Position numbers and translations under genes: made by a program. The notes under the pieces are model-generated. The model worked only from the letters and a program-made list of their open reading frames with translations. It made no database searches and was not told the origin of the DNA. Below, piece by piece: positions 15,658 through 24,879 of a stretch of DNA of 64,000 nt. The first letter of the stretch is position 1; each line of letters begins with the position of its first letter. This DNA is from Guptibacillus hwajinpoensis (GTDB lineage: Bacteria > Bacillota > Bacilli > Bacillales > Guptibacillaceae). The stretch lies in the NCBI RefSeq assembly GCF_029277305.1, contig NZ_CP119526.1. The stretch is one strand, 5' to 3'.

Positions 15658-18036
15658 ATGGGAACTCCAATCACCCCTGTAGAACAGGTTCAGCGAAGCA
15701 GATGGCCGCTTTACATTCTAGTTAGCGTTCTAGTTCTTTTGCTATTAGCAGGAAGTATTGCCTTCTGGTTCATTCAAAAAAGTGCTCCTGAAACAACGGG
15801 AGAAATCGTGCTACCTCCATTGAATGCACCTGTATCCATTTATCGAGACAATGCAGGTGTCCCGCATATTGAAGCTTCGTCATCTAAAGATCTCTTCATA
15901 GCTCAAGGATACGTAACAGCTCAAGATCGTATGTTTCAAATGGATCTCAGTCGCAGACAAGCTTCTGGGACTCTAAGTGAAGTAATTGGAGAAGCTACCA
16001 TCGATAAAGATAAATTCTTTCGTACATTAGGCTTACGAAGGGCAGCAGAGGCTTCTTACGACGAATATTCTGATGAAGCGAAGCAAATTCTCCAATGGTA
16101 TGCGGATGGAGTAAATGCTTATCTAACTCAAGCTAAATCAGAACGTTCTCTTCCCCTAGAGTTCACTTTTGCTAACTATGAACCTAATGAATGGCATCCA
16201 ATTGACTCTCTCACAATTGGGAAGTATATGTCCTTTGATCTTGGCGGACATTGGGAAGGACAAGCATTTCGATATTACCTCCTTCAGAATTTCACTGAGG
16301 AAGAAGCAATGGATCTTTTTCCGAGCTATCCCGAAGACGGGGAGACGGTTATTCAAGAAGCACAGAAAAACTCAATTGATGTTACGAAAAGTTTTGCTAA
16401 CGCGGTTGTACCCGATCCTTTTAATGGTAGCAACAACTGGGTCATCTCAGGCGAGAAAACTGCTTCTGGCAAACCACTCCTAGCAAATGATCCTCACCTA
16501 GGTCTTGGCACACCACCAATTTGGTATGAAACCCACTTGAATTCTCCCGAGTACAACGTGAATGGAGTAATATTTGCTGGCGTTCCAGGGATAATAGTTG
16601 GTCGAAATGAATCGATTGCTTGGGGAGTAACAAATGTGGGTCCAGATGTTCAAGACCTGTATATCGAGAAGCGTAATCCTAATCAGTCAAATGAGTTTCT
16701 CTACAACGATAAGTGGGAGAAAGCACAGGTGGAGGATGAAACCATTTTTGTTAAGGATGCCGAGCCAATTCCATATCAGGTAGCTATTACTCGACATGGA
16801 CCAATTCTCTCTGAATTCGCATATGACGATCAATCTGATACAGCCCTCTCCCTGAGGTGGACAGCTCTCGATCCGTCAAACGAACTGGAAGCTGTGCTAA
16901 TGATGAACAAAGCGAACAATTGGGATGAATTCAAAAAGGCGCTCACATTTTTCCATACTCCTGCACAAAATTTCGTGTTTGCTTCAACGGATGGGACCAT
17001 TGCATATCGTGCCAATGGGCTCATTCCAATTCGAAAAAAAGGAGACAGTATGCTTCCTGTTCCTGGTTGGAATGATGAATACGAATGGGAAGGGTATATT
17101 CCATGGAATGATCTTCCTACAATTGTGAACCCTGAAGAAGGATTCATCTCAACTGCCAACAATAAAATCACAACAGAGGATTACCCCTATCACATTACAC
17201 ACACGTGGGCACAGCCTTATCGGCAGGAGCGAATTCGAGAAGTTCTTCTTCAAGACAATGAACTAGATGTAAAAGATATGATGAAGCTTCAGAACGATTT
17301 TGTTAACTTACAGGGAAAGGAATTCACCCCAATACTAATAAGTGGACTTATTCAAAAAGAATTAACGTCATTTGAAAAAGATGCTCTTAAACTCCTTAAA
17401 AATTGGAATTTCATCGATGAAAAAGATCAAGCTGCGCCACTTCTATTTCATGTATGGTTAGTAGAAATCGAGAAAAAGTTATTCAAAGGAACAATCGATA
17501 AAGAAATGATGAGTCTATTTGAAGGAAAAAGTCAAATAGTCGACCAGCTCATTAGACGTGCTTCTGAAGGCAACCCTGGTCCGTGGGTGATGAATGCTGG
17601 TGGTTTCGAATCTCTTTTAACTCAGTCATACAAAGCAGCTGTAGACCGAGCTATTAAGCTACAGGGCGACTCGCCAGAAGAATGGGAATGGGGGACATTC
17701 CACTCCGTTCCATTTGAACATCCTTTAGGAGCGATTAAACCTCTGAATCTTCTCTTTAATCCTGATGAACATGCTATGAGTGGAAGTCGCGTAACAGTTG
17801 GGGCCGCAGGATGGAGTACATCTACCGGTTTAGTGAATCACGGAGCACCATGGCGCGGGATCACTGACCTATCTACAATCGAAACAAGCTATAATGTCGT
17901 TTCACCTGGTCAGTCAGGATATGTATTTAGCAAATGGTATGATAACCAAATTGAGGACTGGGTTAACGGAGAGTACCATATAACTCAGCTTAAGGGGTAT
18001 GAAACGAACTCAGATCACCTTATCTTAAAACCTTAA
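15658..18036 (+). CDS. Penicillin acylase-family Ntn-hydrolase, membrane anchored
   Basis: 792 residues from the ATG at 15658, which follows GAGGGAT; an ATG at 15646 lacks a site. A membrane anchor (WPLYILVSVLVLLLLAGSIA) is followed by the alpha-chain signature VPHIEASSSKDLFIAQGYVT and AQDRMFQMDLSRRQASG. The autocatalytic cleavage and nucleophile site is GSNNWVISG, with catalytic serine at about residue 258, followed by LLANDPHL. Family members hydrolyse amides such as beta-lactams or acyl-homoserine lactones; the natural substrate here is unknown. The protein is likely displayed outside the membrane. A single-gene unit with promoter and terminator. Confidence 0.9.
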   Translation: MGTPITPVEQVQRSRWPLYILVSVLVLLLLAGSIAFWFIQKSAPETTGEIVLPPLNAPVSIYRDNAGVPHIEASSSKDLFIAQGYVTAQDRMFQMDLSRRQASGTLSEVIGEATIDKDKFFRTLGLRRAAEASYDEYSDEAKQILQWYADGVNAYLTQAKSERSLPLEFTFANYEPNEWHPIDSLTIGKYMSFDLGGHWEGQAFRYYLLQNFTEEEAMDLFPSYPEDGETVIQEAQKNSIDVTKSFANAVVPDPFNGSNNWVISGEKTASGKPLLANDPHLGLGTPPIWYETHLNSPEYNVNGVIFAGVPGIIVGRNESIAWGVTNVGPDVQDLYIEKRNPNQSNEFLYNDKWEKAQVEDETIFVKDAEPIPYQVAITRHGPILSEFAYDDQSDTALSLRWTALDPSNELEAVLMMNKANNWDEFKKALTFFHTPAQNFVFASTDGTIAYRANGLIPIRKKGDSMLPVPGWNDEYEWEGYIPWNDLPTIVNPEEGFISTANNKITTEDYPYHITHTWAQPYRQERIREVLLQDNELDVKDMMKLQNDFVNLQGKEFTPILISGLIQKELTSFEKDALKLLKNWNFIDEKDQAAPLLFHVWLVEIEKKLFKGTIDKEMMSLFEGKSQIVDQLIRRASEGNPGPWVMNAGGFESLLTQSYKAAVDRAIKLQGDSPEEWEWGTFHSVPFEHPLGAIKPLNLLFNPDEHAMSGSRVTVGAAGWSTSTGLVNHGAPWRGITDLSTIETSYNVVSPGQSGYVFSKWYDNQIEDWVNGEYHITQLKGYETNSDHLILKP

Positions 18037-18038
18037 CA

Positions 18039-18067
18039 AAAAGCCATCTCACTAAGTGAGATGGCTT
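18039..18067. terminator. Terminator after the acylase gene
   Basis: Near-perfect palindrome AAAGCCATCTCACT / AGTGAGATGGCTTT followed by TATTCTTT on the plus strand. Confidence 0.8.
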
Positions 18068-18075
18068 TATTCTTT

Positions 18076-18265
18076 GACTCTTTTCTAAAAGATTATTGCT
18101 TTTGAAGATTTTTGTATAGAAAACTAAACTTCGCTAATTGGAGCGGAAGGATGCTCGACTCCTGCGGGACTAGTGGGACAGGTGAGACCCCACAGGAGCG
18201 TTAGCGACGAGGAGGCTCAAGTGTCCCGCCCCGCGGAAAGCGAGCATCCTGGAGCGGAAATTAAC
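18076..18265 (-). repeat. Family 1 element, copy A (right end truncated)
   Basis: Starts with GACTCTTTTCTAAAAGATTA, the family's terminal inverted repeat, and runs through the full GC-rich core: GGAGCGGAAGGATGCTCG, then CTCCTGCGGGACTAGTGGGA, ending at GAGCATCCTGGAGCGGAAAT. Orientation is opposite to the other four copies. The distal terminal repeat is missing; sequence similarity stops just before the ilvE stop codon, so no target duplication can be seen. Confidence 0.85.
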
Positions 18266-18285
18266 TCTCATAGCGAGTAATGCCA

Positions 18286-19353
18286 TTATTTTATAGTGAC
18301 GGTCCAATTTTGACTATCTTCTAATTTACCTGTTTGAATGCCTGTGATTGTATCATAAAGTTTCTGAGATAGTTCTCCGATTTCATGATTATTAATGATC
18401 ATTTTCTCACCAGCCCAGTTTAGTTCTCCAACAGGTGAAATAACAGCTGCTGTTCCCGTACCGAATGCTTCTTCAAGTTGACCCTTTTCGGAAAGTTGGT
18501 GCAGTTCGTCAATGGATACTTTTCTTTCCGTAACTGGAATCCCCCATTTCTTCAACAATTCAATAACTGACATTCGTGTGATTCCATGAAGGATACTTCC
18601 GTTCAATTCTGGTGTAACCACTTCTCCGTTAATTTTGAAAAAGATATTCATACTTCCTACTTCCTCAATGTATCGCTTCTCGACACCATCAAGCCATAGG
18701 ACATCTGCATTTCCATCTTTATAGGCTTTTGCTTGTGCTTGATAAGCAGACGAATAATTACCTGCCGTCTTAGCCATGCCAGTACCGCCTTTAACAGCTC
18801 TCGTGAACTTATCTTCTACGCTTATTTTGACTGGCGTTAGACCACCAGAGAAATAAGAACCAACAGGAGAAAGAATGATCATTAACTTATACGTATTAGA
18901 AGGTGCTACAGATAAGTTAGGTTCCGTTGCGATGATATATGGACGAACATAAAGAGAAGTTCCTGGAGTAGATGGAACCCAGTCCTGCTCAAGATGAATC
19001 AACTCTTTTAAGTAACCCATTACACGTTCTTCATCAATTGGTGGAATGCTTAGACGTTCGCTAGAAAGATTTAACCTCTCTAGATTTTTATCTGGTCGAA
19101 ACAATAGAATACCATCGTTCGCACGATATGCTTTAAGACCTTCAAACACCGTCTGCCCATAATGAAAAATCATTGCAGCAGGATCTAATGTGATTGGTTC
19201 ATACGGAATAATACGTGGTTCGTACCACCCTTTACCAGTTTCATAATCCATCACAAACATATGGTCCGTAAATGTTCTACCAAAAGGAAGCTGATCTTTC
19301 TCAGGCTTCGCTTTAAGGTTTGTGTTTTTTACGATTTCTAAATCAGTACTCAT
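18286..19353 (-). CDS. ilvE: Branched-chain amino acid aminotransferase
   Basis: 355 residues, a fold-type IV PLP aminotransferase of the Bacillus IlvK/IlvE size. Clear motifs: DPAAMIFHYGQTVFEGLKAY near the N-terminus, the PLP-lysine segment GTGMAKTAGNYSSAYQAQ (about residue 198), and EEVGSMNIFF plus LHGITRMSVIELL for substrate and phosphate binding. It transfers amino groups between glutamate and leucine, isoleucine or valine 2-oxo acids. The ATG follows AGGAGTCC. It is monocistronic here, away from other ilv genes, and the truncated family 1 repeat abuts its 3' end. The choice of symbol among ilvE/ilvK/ywaA paralogues is not resolved. Confidence 0.92.
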   Translation of the reverse strand: MSTDLEIVKNTNLKAKPEKDQLPFGRTFTDHMFVMDYETGKGWYEPRIIPYEPITLDPAAMIFHYGQTVFEGLKAYRANDGILLFRPDKNLERLNLSSERLSIPPIDEERVMGYLKELIHLEQDWVPSTPGTSLYVRPYIIATEPNLSVAPSNTYKLMIILSPVGSYFSGGLTPVKISVEDKFTRAVKGGTGMAKTAGNYSSAYQAQAKAYKDGNADVLWLDGVEKRYIEEVGSMNIFFKINGEVVTPELNGSILHGITRMSVIELLKKWGIPVTERKVSIDELHQLSEKGQLEEAFGTGTAAVISPVGELNWAGEKMIINNHEIGELSQKLYDTITGIQTGKLEDSQNWTVTIK

Positions 19354-19445
19354 AGCAAGGACTCCTAACTTAAGTGAAATTGGTTATTTAAATTGCCCCT
19401 CCCATATGAAGGTAGCTAGATTACAGTCTATTGTACTTGCTATCT

Positions 19446-19658
19446 CTAACGAGTTAAAGCTTTATTGTGAAGAAAGATAAAAAATTCAGTGATTTCTTTC
19501 TTTTCTTCTATTTGAACTTCTATCCCTTTTTTATTATTTGTAAGTCCGATCAGACAGAATCTAACATTTTCTAAAGTTCCACCAAATTTTTTCGTTTTTT
19601 TAACTAAATACTGTAAGCGATTACGATCTAGGCTAAATAAGGATAACGATTTAACCAT
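19446..19658 (-). CDS. Hypothetical 70-residue basic protein
   Basis: The frame encodes a lysine-rich protein (YLVKKTKKFGGTLENVRFCL, IEVQIEEKKEITEFFIFLHN). It fills the gap between ilvE and the acetate-transporter gene. The ATG lacks a clear ribosome site (only ATGAGAT nearby). It could be a real small gene or a chance frame in AT-rich DNA. Confidence 0.35.
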   Translation of the reverse strand: MVKSLSLFSLDRNRLQYLVKKTKKFGGTLENVRFCLIGLTNNKKGIEVQIEEKKEITEFFIFLHNKALTR

Positions 19659-19752
19659 ATCTCATGAAAAAGGTTTTCTTGATTTATTTGCTATTGCATT
19701 GATCCAATTTTTTATGTAAATTAGTCAAGTATGTTTATTAGGAGGTATCATC

Positions 19753-20370
19753 ATGAATCAAACACAAACCACTCAACGAGTACAAATGGCAACAGCTGAT
19801 CCATCCGCTCTTGGATTATTCGGACTTGCGATGGTGACACTCGTAGCCTCTTCCGCCAAACTAGGCTGGACAGAAGGCGTATCTTTCGTTCTTCCCTGGG
19901 CAATTTTTCTCGGCGGAATTGCACAGTTGATTGCTAGTTTTCTAGATTCGAAACACAACAATACGTTTGGAACAACAGCCTTTGCTGCATTTGGCCTATT
20001 CTGGTTAGGAGTAGGAACGTCATGGTTAATTCAATTCGGTGTTTTTGGAGAAGCGGCAGCAAGTACTGTTGACCCTAAGCAGCTAGGAATAGCTTACATT
20101 GGATATTTGATTTTCAGTCTCTTTATGACCATTGGTGCAATGGAGACACATAAAGTACTATTCTTTATCTTCGTTTTTATTGATTTCTTATTTATCGGTT
20201 TAACATTCTCAACCCTTGGCATACTTCCTGTAGGGATGCACCTTGTAGCTGCCATTGCTGAGTTCTGTATTGCAATGTTGAGCTTTTATGGCTCAGCTGC
20301 AAGCGTATTGAATACTCATTTTGGTAAAGTAACGTTACCAGTTGGAAAGCCTTTCGGTGTTTTTAAATAG
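19753..20370 (+). CDS. Acetate uptake transporter, GPR1/FUN34/YaaH (SatP) family
   Basis: 205 residues with six predicted membrane helices. The family signature near the N-terminus, DPSALGLFGLAMVTLVASSA, corresponds to the N-P-x-P-L-G-L-x pattern. Other helices: FVLPWAIFLGGIAQLIASFL and IGYLIFSLFMTIGAMETHK. Members carry out proton-coupled uptake of acetate or succinate. The ATG follows TAGGAGGTATC. The gene converges on an acyl-CoA ligase gene with a shared terminator, and both would feed short- or medium-chain acids into central metabolism, though they are not in one operon. Confidence 0.88.
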   Translation: MNQTQTTQRVQMATADPSALGLFGLAMVTLVASSAKLGWTEGVSFVLPWAIFLGGIAQLIASFLDSKHNNTFGTTAFAAFGLFWLGVGTSWLIQFGVFGEAAASTVDPKQLGIAYIGYLIFSLFMTIGAMETHKVLFFIFVFIDFLFIGLTFSTLGILPVGMHLVAAIAEFCIAMLSFYGSAASVLNTHFGKVTLPVGKPFGVFK

Positions 20371-20386
20371 GTTTTCTATTAACTGC

Positions 20387-20422
20387 AATAAGGATCGATC
20401 ACGATTGTGATCGATCCTTATT
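20387..20422. terminator. Bidirectional terminator between satP-like and acyl-CoA ligase genes
   Basis: A 16-bp perfect stem (AATAAGGATCGATCAC / GTGATCGATCCTTATT) with a GATT loop and T-runs on both strands. Confidence 0.9.
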
Positions 20423-20440
20423 TTTATCTTTACACTTATG

Positions 20441-22021
20441 CTAGTTAACTAGTCGATTATGGCCTTTCCAGAACGACTTACGAATAACCACTTTTTGAAT
20501 TTTACCTGAAGCTGTTTTTGGAAGTTCTTCACTAAACGTAATGCTTTTCGGAGCCTTGAAATGGGCAAGTTTCTCTCGACAGAAGGCTATTAACTCAGCT
20601 TCAGTTGCTACCTCTTCTCCCCTTAAGACCACGACAGCATGTGGTACTTCCCCCCATTTTTCATGAGGAATAGAAACGACGGCTGCTTCGAGAACAGAAG
20701 GGTGTTCATAAAGAATGCCTTCAACTTCTATTGACGAGATATTTTCTCCCCCACTAATAATCACATCTTTCTTGCGGTCGACAATTTCAATGTTTCCATT
20801 TTGATCTACGACAGCCATATCACCAGTATGAAGCCAGCCGTTACGAATTGCAGCGTTCGTGGCTTCTGGGTTTTTGTAATACCCTTCCATTACGCCGTTT
20901 GTTCGTGTGATGATCTCTCCTACCGTTTTCGCGTCATGTGGTACGTCATTTCCCAGTTCATCAACGACCTTTACTTTGCTACCAATCATGGCGTAACCAG
21001 CTTTTGCCTTGAGGCGGTAGGATTCTTCTGGTGATGCATCTAGATCCATCGATCGTAATTCAGAAATTGTAATTAATGGAGAAATTTCCGTCATCCCATA
21101 TACCTGTATAAATTTCCAACCTACGTTTTCTTCCACCTTTTTCACAAAAGCTGGTGGCGGTGCAGAACCAGCAATTACAACTCGTACGTCCTGTTGGATA
21201 TCTAGTTTCTCTTTCTCGAACGCTTCTAGAACCATATTTAAAACAGTTGGTGCCATATGTAGAACAGATACATTATGCATTCTTATTTTCTTAAGAATAA
21301 GGTGTGGATCTGTTCTACGAAGCATCACCTGAGTAGCACCATTCGCTGTATAGTAGAAAGGTGATCCCCATCCATTAACGTGAAACATAGGAAGGACATG
21401 AAGTAGAGTATCTTGATCATTGACTTGTAAATGGTGCATCGCTGATAGCGCATGCAAATAATTCGATCTGTGACTCAGTAGAACACCTTTTGGATTCCCT
21501 GTCGTTCCACTTGTATACAACAATGATGCGATATCACTCTCTTCTAACTCAGTTCGCTCAAAAGTGTCATCTGAAAATGTCGAAATCCAAGATTCATAAG
21601 CAATACATGTATCGCCTTCACTTCCATGAATAATGACATGCTCTAATTGTTCTAATTGTGGTATAACGTCTGCTACCAAAGGATAGAGCTCCTGGTCAAC
21701 AAATAACACCTTGCTCTCACTATGTTCCAAAATAAATTGGTAATCAGCTGCTTTTAGGCGAGTGTTTAACGGTGTCATAATGCCACCAACTTGGAATACA
21801 CCATAAAATCCTTCGAGCATTTCAATCGTGTTGGGCGCTAAATAAGCGACCTTATCTCCTTTTTCAACACCAATTGATTGCAATCCCCTTGAAAGCTGAT
21901 TCACCCTTCCATTCAATTGGTTATAAGTGAAACTACGATCGTCTCCAATGATCGCTAGTTTTTCTCCATACAAATCTACCGCTCGATCAAGAAAGTCCGT
22001 TAACAGCAATGGTACATGCAT
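20441..22021 (-). CDS. Long/medium-chain fatty acyl-CoA ligase (AMP-forming)
   Basis: 526 residues from the ATG at 22021; GGGAGC is at good distance, and a GTG one codon earlier is less likely. ANL-superfamily motifs: ASLLYTSGTTGNPKGVLLSH (A3, P-loop, about 165), YGMTEISPLI (A5), GWLHTGDMAVVDQNGNIEIV (A7), DRKKDVIISGGENISSIEVE (A8), and KTASGKIQK with catalytic lysine (A10, near the C-terminus). The closest pattern is the 520-residue acyl-CoA synthetase group (FadD3/DmdB-like), so it should activate a carboxylic acid to its CoA thioester in the cytoplasm. The exact acid is unknown. Confidence 0.9.
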   Translation of the reverse strand: MHVPLLLTDFLDRAVDLYGEKLAIIGDDRSFTYNQLNGRVNQLSRGLQSIGVEKGDKVAYLAPNTIEMLEGFYGVFQVGGIMTPLNTRLKAADYQFILEHSESKVLFVDQELYPLVADVIPQLEQLEHVIIHGSEGDTCIAYESWISTFSDDTFERTELEESDIASLLYTSGTTGNPKGVLLSHRSNYLHALSAMHHLQVNDQDTLLHVLPMFHVNGWGSPFYYTANGATQVMLRRTDPHLILKKIRMHNVSVLHMAPTVLNMVLEAFEKEKLDIQQDVRVVIAGSAPPPAFVKKVEENVGWKFIQVYGMTEISPLITISELRSMDLDASPEESYRLKAKAGYAMIGSKVKVVDELGNDVPHDAKTVGEIITRTNGVMEGYYKNPEATNAAIRNGWLHTGDMAVVDQNGNIEIVDRKKDVIISGGENISSIEVEGILYEHPSVLEAAVVSIPHEKWGEVPHAVVVLRGEEVATEAELIAFCREKLAHFKAPKSITFSEELPKTASGKIQKVVIRKSFWKGHNRLVN

Positions 22022-22167
22022 CACATCAGCTCCCTATACTTGAAATCGGTTACAATTTAATTGTAACCATGATTGTGTACTACATCAATAGTTTGTGAGT
22101 AATACAGATTATACGACAGTTTTCAAGGTTTTCTGACTATAAGATAACGATAATTAAATTATGTAAA

Positions 22168-22758
22168 CTAAGTTCGAATAGTGAAATTTGCCTTTTCGAT
22201 GGGATTTACCTTTGTCATGTAAAACTCCTCTGCTTTCCAGTAGCGAGTTTGAAATTTCTCAAGCTCTGTTTTTACTCTTTCATTTTCTCTGGCAAATCGT
22301 TTTTCCCTAGGACAGTCTAGAAACAATACACGATCAAAAAATTCTCTCCACTCTTCACGCTGCAAAAAAACACCTTCCACTATAATTAACTCTACTTCTG
22401 CTAGATCTACCGATTGCAGTTTCTGTACATCTTTTAAGTTATCGTAATAGGGAAGTGTCAACATCATTCGTTCCTTCATCAGTAAAAAAAAGTAATTCGT
22501 TAACCATTCAATATCCCATTGAAAAAAATAATACTCAATCCATGCATCCTTTCCTGTGTTATAACGCTTGCGACGCTCTACAATATGATCATCAATATGA
22601 AACGTATGATAACGTACATTCTTTTGAATCAACTCATTTTCAATCTGATGAACAAATGTTGTTTTACCGGAACGACTAAGCCCATCTATTCCAATGATAA
22701 GTGGATGATCTGACTTTCTACTTTGCAATAGATAATTGATAATCCAGTTATGTTTCAA
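22168..22758 (-). CDS. Uridine kinase-like P-loop kinase
   Basis: 196 residues. The P-loop IGIDGLSRSGKTTFVHQIEN (about residue 22) and the Walker-B/substrate segment VRYHTFHIDDHIVERRKRYN are typical of the uridine kinase/phosphoribulokinase-like NTPases, followed by LIIVEGVFLQREEW. Translation probably starts at a TTG (22758) seven bases after GGAGG; no ATG lies before the P-loop. The downstream part of the region is a run of minus-strand genes. The phosphorylated substrate is not known; relatives are often annotated simply as kinases. Confidence 0.8.
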   Translation of the reverse strand: MKHNWIINYLLQSRKSDHPLIIGIDGLSRSGKTTFVHQIENELIQKNVRYHTFHIDDHIVERRKRYNTGKDAWIEYYFFQWDIEWLTNYFFLLMKERMMLTLPYYDNLKDVQKLQSVDLAEVELIIVEGVFLQREEWREFFDRVLFLDCPREKRFARENERVKTELEKFQTRYWKAEEFYMTKVNPIEKANFTIRT

Positions 22759-22781
22759 GGGTTAACCTCCAAAAGACTATA

Positions 22782-23141
22782 TTATGATTCAGTTAACGTT
22801 CCTTGATGAAAAAACATCTTCCAGTGACCGTTATCCAATTTCCATATTGAACTACGAAGGGTATTTTGATCCCTCGTTAAATCTTTCACATGATAGGTTG
22901 CTAATACAACACCTTCAGCTAAAAGATTAATTTCAAAATTAGTAAGAGTCATGTCTCTTACACTTAATCCTTGCCCGCCAACTGAGTCTTCTTTGCACCA
23001 AACTGTACCTGAACTTCCAAACTCAAAGAATCCTTCGCATAGAAGCTTGTCAATTTCAACAGGTGATTGACGAATATGAGGTTTTAACAACTGTAGTTCT
23101 AAATCTAAAATCCGTTTTTTTAATTCGAGTTGATCTTCCAT
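22782..23141 (-). CDS. NTF2/SnoaL-like protein (DUF4440-type)
   Basis: 119 residues from the ATG at 23141 with AGGAGTGG; the longer frame starts from a poor site. The sequence (LELQLLKPHIRQSPVEIDKL, FFEFGSSGTVWCKED, TLRSSIWKLDNGHWKMFFHQ) matches the small alpha+beta NTF2-like cone fold of DUF4440 proteins. These may be ketosteroid-isomerase-like enzymes or binding proteins, with no function assigned. It lies 23 bp from the kinase gene on the same strand, so they may be co-transcribed. Confidence 0.75.
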   Translation of the reverse strand: MEDQLELKKRILDLELQLLKPHIRQSPVEIDKLLCEGFFEFGSSGTVWCKEDSVGGQGLSVRDMTLTNFEINLLAEGVVLATYHVKDLTRDQNTLRSSIWKLDNGHWKMFFHQGTLTES

Positions 23142-23187
23142 AGCCACTCCTATTCCCTGTTCAAATATAGTCAATATTTTATTAATA

Positions 23188-23323
23188 GGCTATTTTCGTA
23201 TACATTGTTGCTATAAGAGGGGGTTAATTTCCGCTCCAGGTGCTCGCTTTCCGCTCCAATTAGCTAAGTGTGGGTTTATTATATTAAATTCTTTCAAAAG
23301 CAACAACCTTTTAGAATTGAGCC
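23188..23323 (+). repeat. Family 1 element, copy B (136 bp, core deleted)
   Basis: Begins GGCTATTTTCGTATACATTG and ends CAACCTTTTAGAATTGAGCC, with TTTCCGCTCCAGGTGCTCGC and a second CCGCTCCAATTAGC between. The GC-rich core is mostly deleted. Flanks are TATTAATA (23180-23187) and TATTAAAA (23324-23331), a 7/8 match consistent with an aged 8-bp target duplication. Confidence 0.85.
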
Positions 23324-23375
23324 TATTAAAAGCATTGAACGTAATAATTTTCAATGCTTTTTTTGCTCTTCCATT

Positions 23376-23906
23376 CTATTGTTTTGCCAACCATTCGTTT
23401 TCTAAAATACTCATTTCCCACAAACTCCAATACTCAATGCCGTTCTTTCTATAGTCTCTGAGCAATCCTTCCTTCGTAAACCCTGCTTTTTCATAACAAC
23501 GAATGGCCGACTTATTAAACTCAAAAACGCCCAGACTAACTCGATGTAAAGCAAATTCATTAAATGCAATTTTCAAAAGTTCTTCGATCATTCGTTGACC
23601 AATACCCTGACCTCTTACATCGTTATCGCCAACTAACACTTTGCCAATTCGTGCTGATTTGTTCGTTTTATCTAATTTCCCTAAAGAAATATGACCGATC
23701 ACATTTCTGGATTCTTTATGTATGACTTTATACACAAATACGCTCGAGTCATCTTTGTTGGCACCGTTAACATAGGTTTCTAACTGACTCACGGTTAATG
23801 GATATGTAAATCCAGGTCCTCCCCACTGTAGTAAAAAATCTTGCGATGGAATCCAATCCATCAGCTGCTGAAAATCGTTTGGTTCAAAGTAACGAAGTTC
23901 TATCAT
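23376..23906 (-). CDS. GNAT-family N-acetyltransferase (RimJ/RimL type)
   Basis: 176 residues. It shows the acetyl-CoA-binding motif A V-x-x-x-x-R-G-x-G-x-G: DVRGQGIGQRMIEELLKIAF, followed by HRVSLGVFEFNKSAIRCYEK and AGFTKEGLLRD, typical of RimJ/RimL-like acetyltransferases. The ATG follows GAGGAG. It is the most 3' member of a minus-strand run (23.4-27.2 kb) with 30-55 bp gaps, so it may be expressed with the phosphotransferase gene upstream. The acceptor is unknown. Confidence 0.88.
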   Translation of the reverse strand: MIELRYFEPNDFQQLMDWIPSQDFLLQWGGPGFTYPLTVSQLETYVNGANKDDSSVFVYKVIHKESRNVIGHISLGKLDKTNKSARIGKVLVGDNDVRGQGIGQRMIEELLKIAFNEFALHRVSLGVFEFNKSAIRCYEKAGFTKEGLLRDYRKNGIEYWSLWEMSILENEWLAKQ

Positions 23907-23940
23907 TGTAATCTCCTCTTTGTTCTATTCATTTTAATCT

Positions 23941-24849
23941 CTAGTTAACATTGAAATGGGCATGATATAGCTTTTCAAAAATATCGATCATTTGAAAAAA
24001 GTCCTGATCGCAGTCGTTACCTTCTATTGTCCAAGATGTAGCTAGAACGGCATGACAGTATCCCCAAAGTAGTAAACGTTCTTTATCTAAATGAAGTTCT
24101 TCAGTAAAGATGTTGATTCGCTTCTCGGTTAATTCATAAACATTATGACGTGGAAGTTTGTTTAAGAGAAATTGAATAATATCAAACTCAAGTTCACCAA
24201 TTAAACCTTTTGGGTCAATTGCTGTCCAATGATTCCCCCTAGAACTTAGCACATTATAGTGATGAAAGTCACCATGAAGAAGGAACTGTTGTTTCGGAGT
24301 TCGAAGTAAAGACGTGCATATTCGAAGTGCCTTCTCCAGCATCTCTTTCGAAATTGGGCCGACACCATGATCATTGGTAAGGACAAGTGTTCTAAGGCTA
24401 TCTCTCTTCGCATGGATTGAAGGAAAACGGGAAGTAACAGGTGCTTCTATAGTTAGTTCCTTTAAGACATTAGCAGCAATTCGACAAGCTTCCTCATCAT
24501 CTTTCAATTCTACAAGAGTTGTCCCAGGTGAAACTTTGTGTAAAAGAAGGATACCATTGTCACGGTCATAATCTATTATTTTTACGATGCACCCACCAAG
24601 CAGTTGTAACGCCTCAAGCTCATTAAGAAATTCTTCACCTGGTAAACAAATTTTCACGACTACTTCTCCACCATCTTGGAAAAGAGCAGGTGCAACATAA
24701 TTAATGGATAGAGCATAAGGTTCATGGATCTTCATATCCCATTTTTGTTCACTGTAATGAATCAATTCGGGTAGCTTTAGTAACCATGAAGCACCTCTCT
24801 CGCCATAATATAATTGAACTAACCTGACAAATTCACTTTGCAGCTTCAT
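23941..24849 (-). CDS. APH(6)/hydroxyurea-kinase-like phosphotransferase
   Basis: 302 residues. The kinase core has LLHGDFHHYNVLSS (catalytic Asp of the Brenner H-G-D-x-x-x-x-N motif, about residue 192) and WTAIDPKGLIGELEFDI (metal-binding Asp), the pattern of the aminoglycoside/hydroxyurea resistance kinase family (streptomycin 6-kinase relatives). The N-terminal lobe includes GGEVVVKICLPGEEFLNELE. The ATG follows GGAGGATATT. Whether it gives resistance is not shown; many chromosomal members have no known antibiotic phenotype. Confidence 0.85.
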   Translation of the reverse strand: MKLQSEFVRLVQLYYGERGASWLLKLPELIHYSEQKWDMKIHEPYALSINYVAPALFQDGGEVVVKICLPGEEFLNELEALQLLGGCIVKIIDYDRDNGILLLHKVSPGTTLVELKDDEEACRIAANVLKELTIEAPVTSRFPSIHAKRDSLRTLVLTNDHGVGPISKEMLEKALRICTSLLRTPKQQFLLHGDFHHYNVLSSRGNHWTAIDPKGLIGELEFDIIQFLLNKLPRHNVYELTEKRINIFTEELHLDKERLLLWGYCHAVLATSWTIEGNDCDQDFFQMIDIFEKLYHAHFNVN

Positions 24850-24879
24850 AATATCCTCCTGACCCTAAAGTTCCACTTT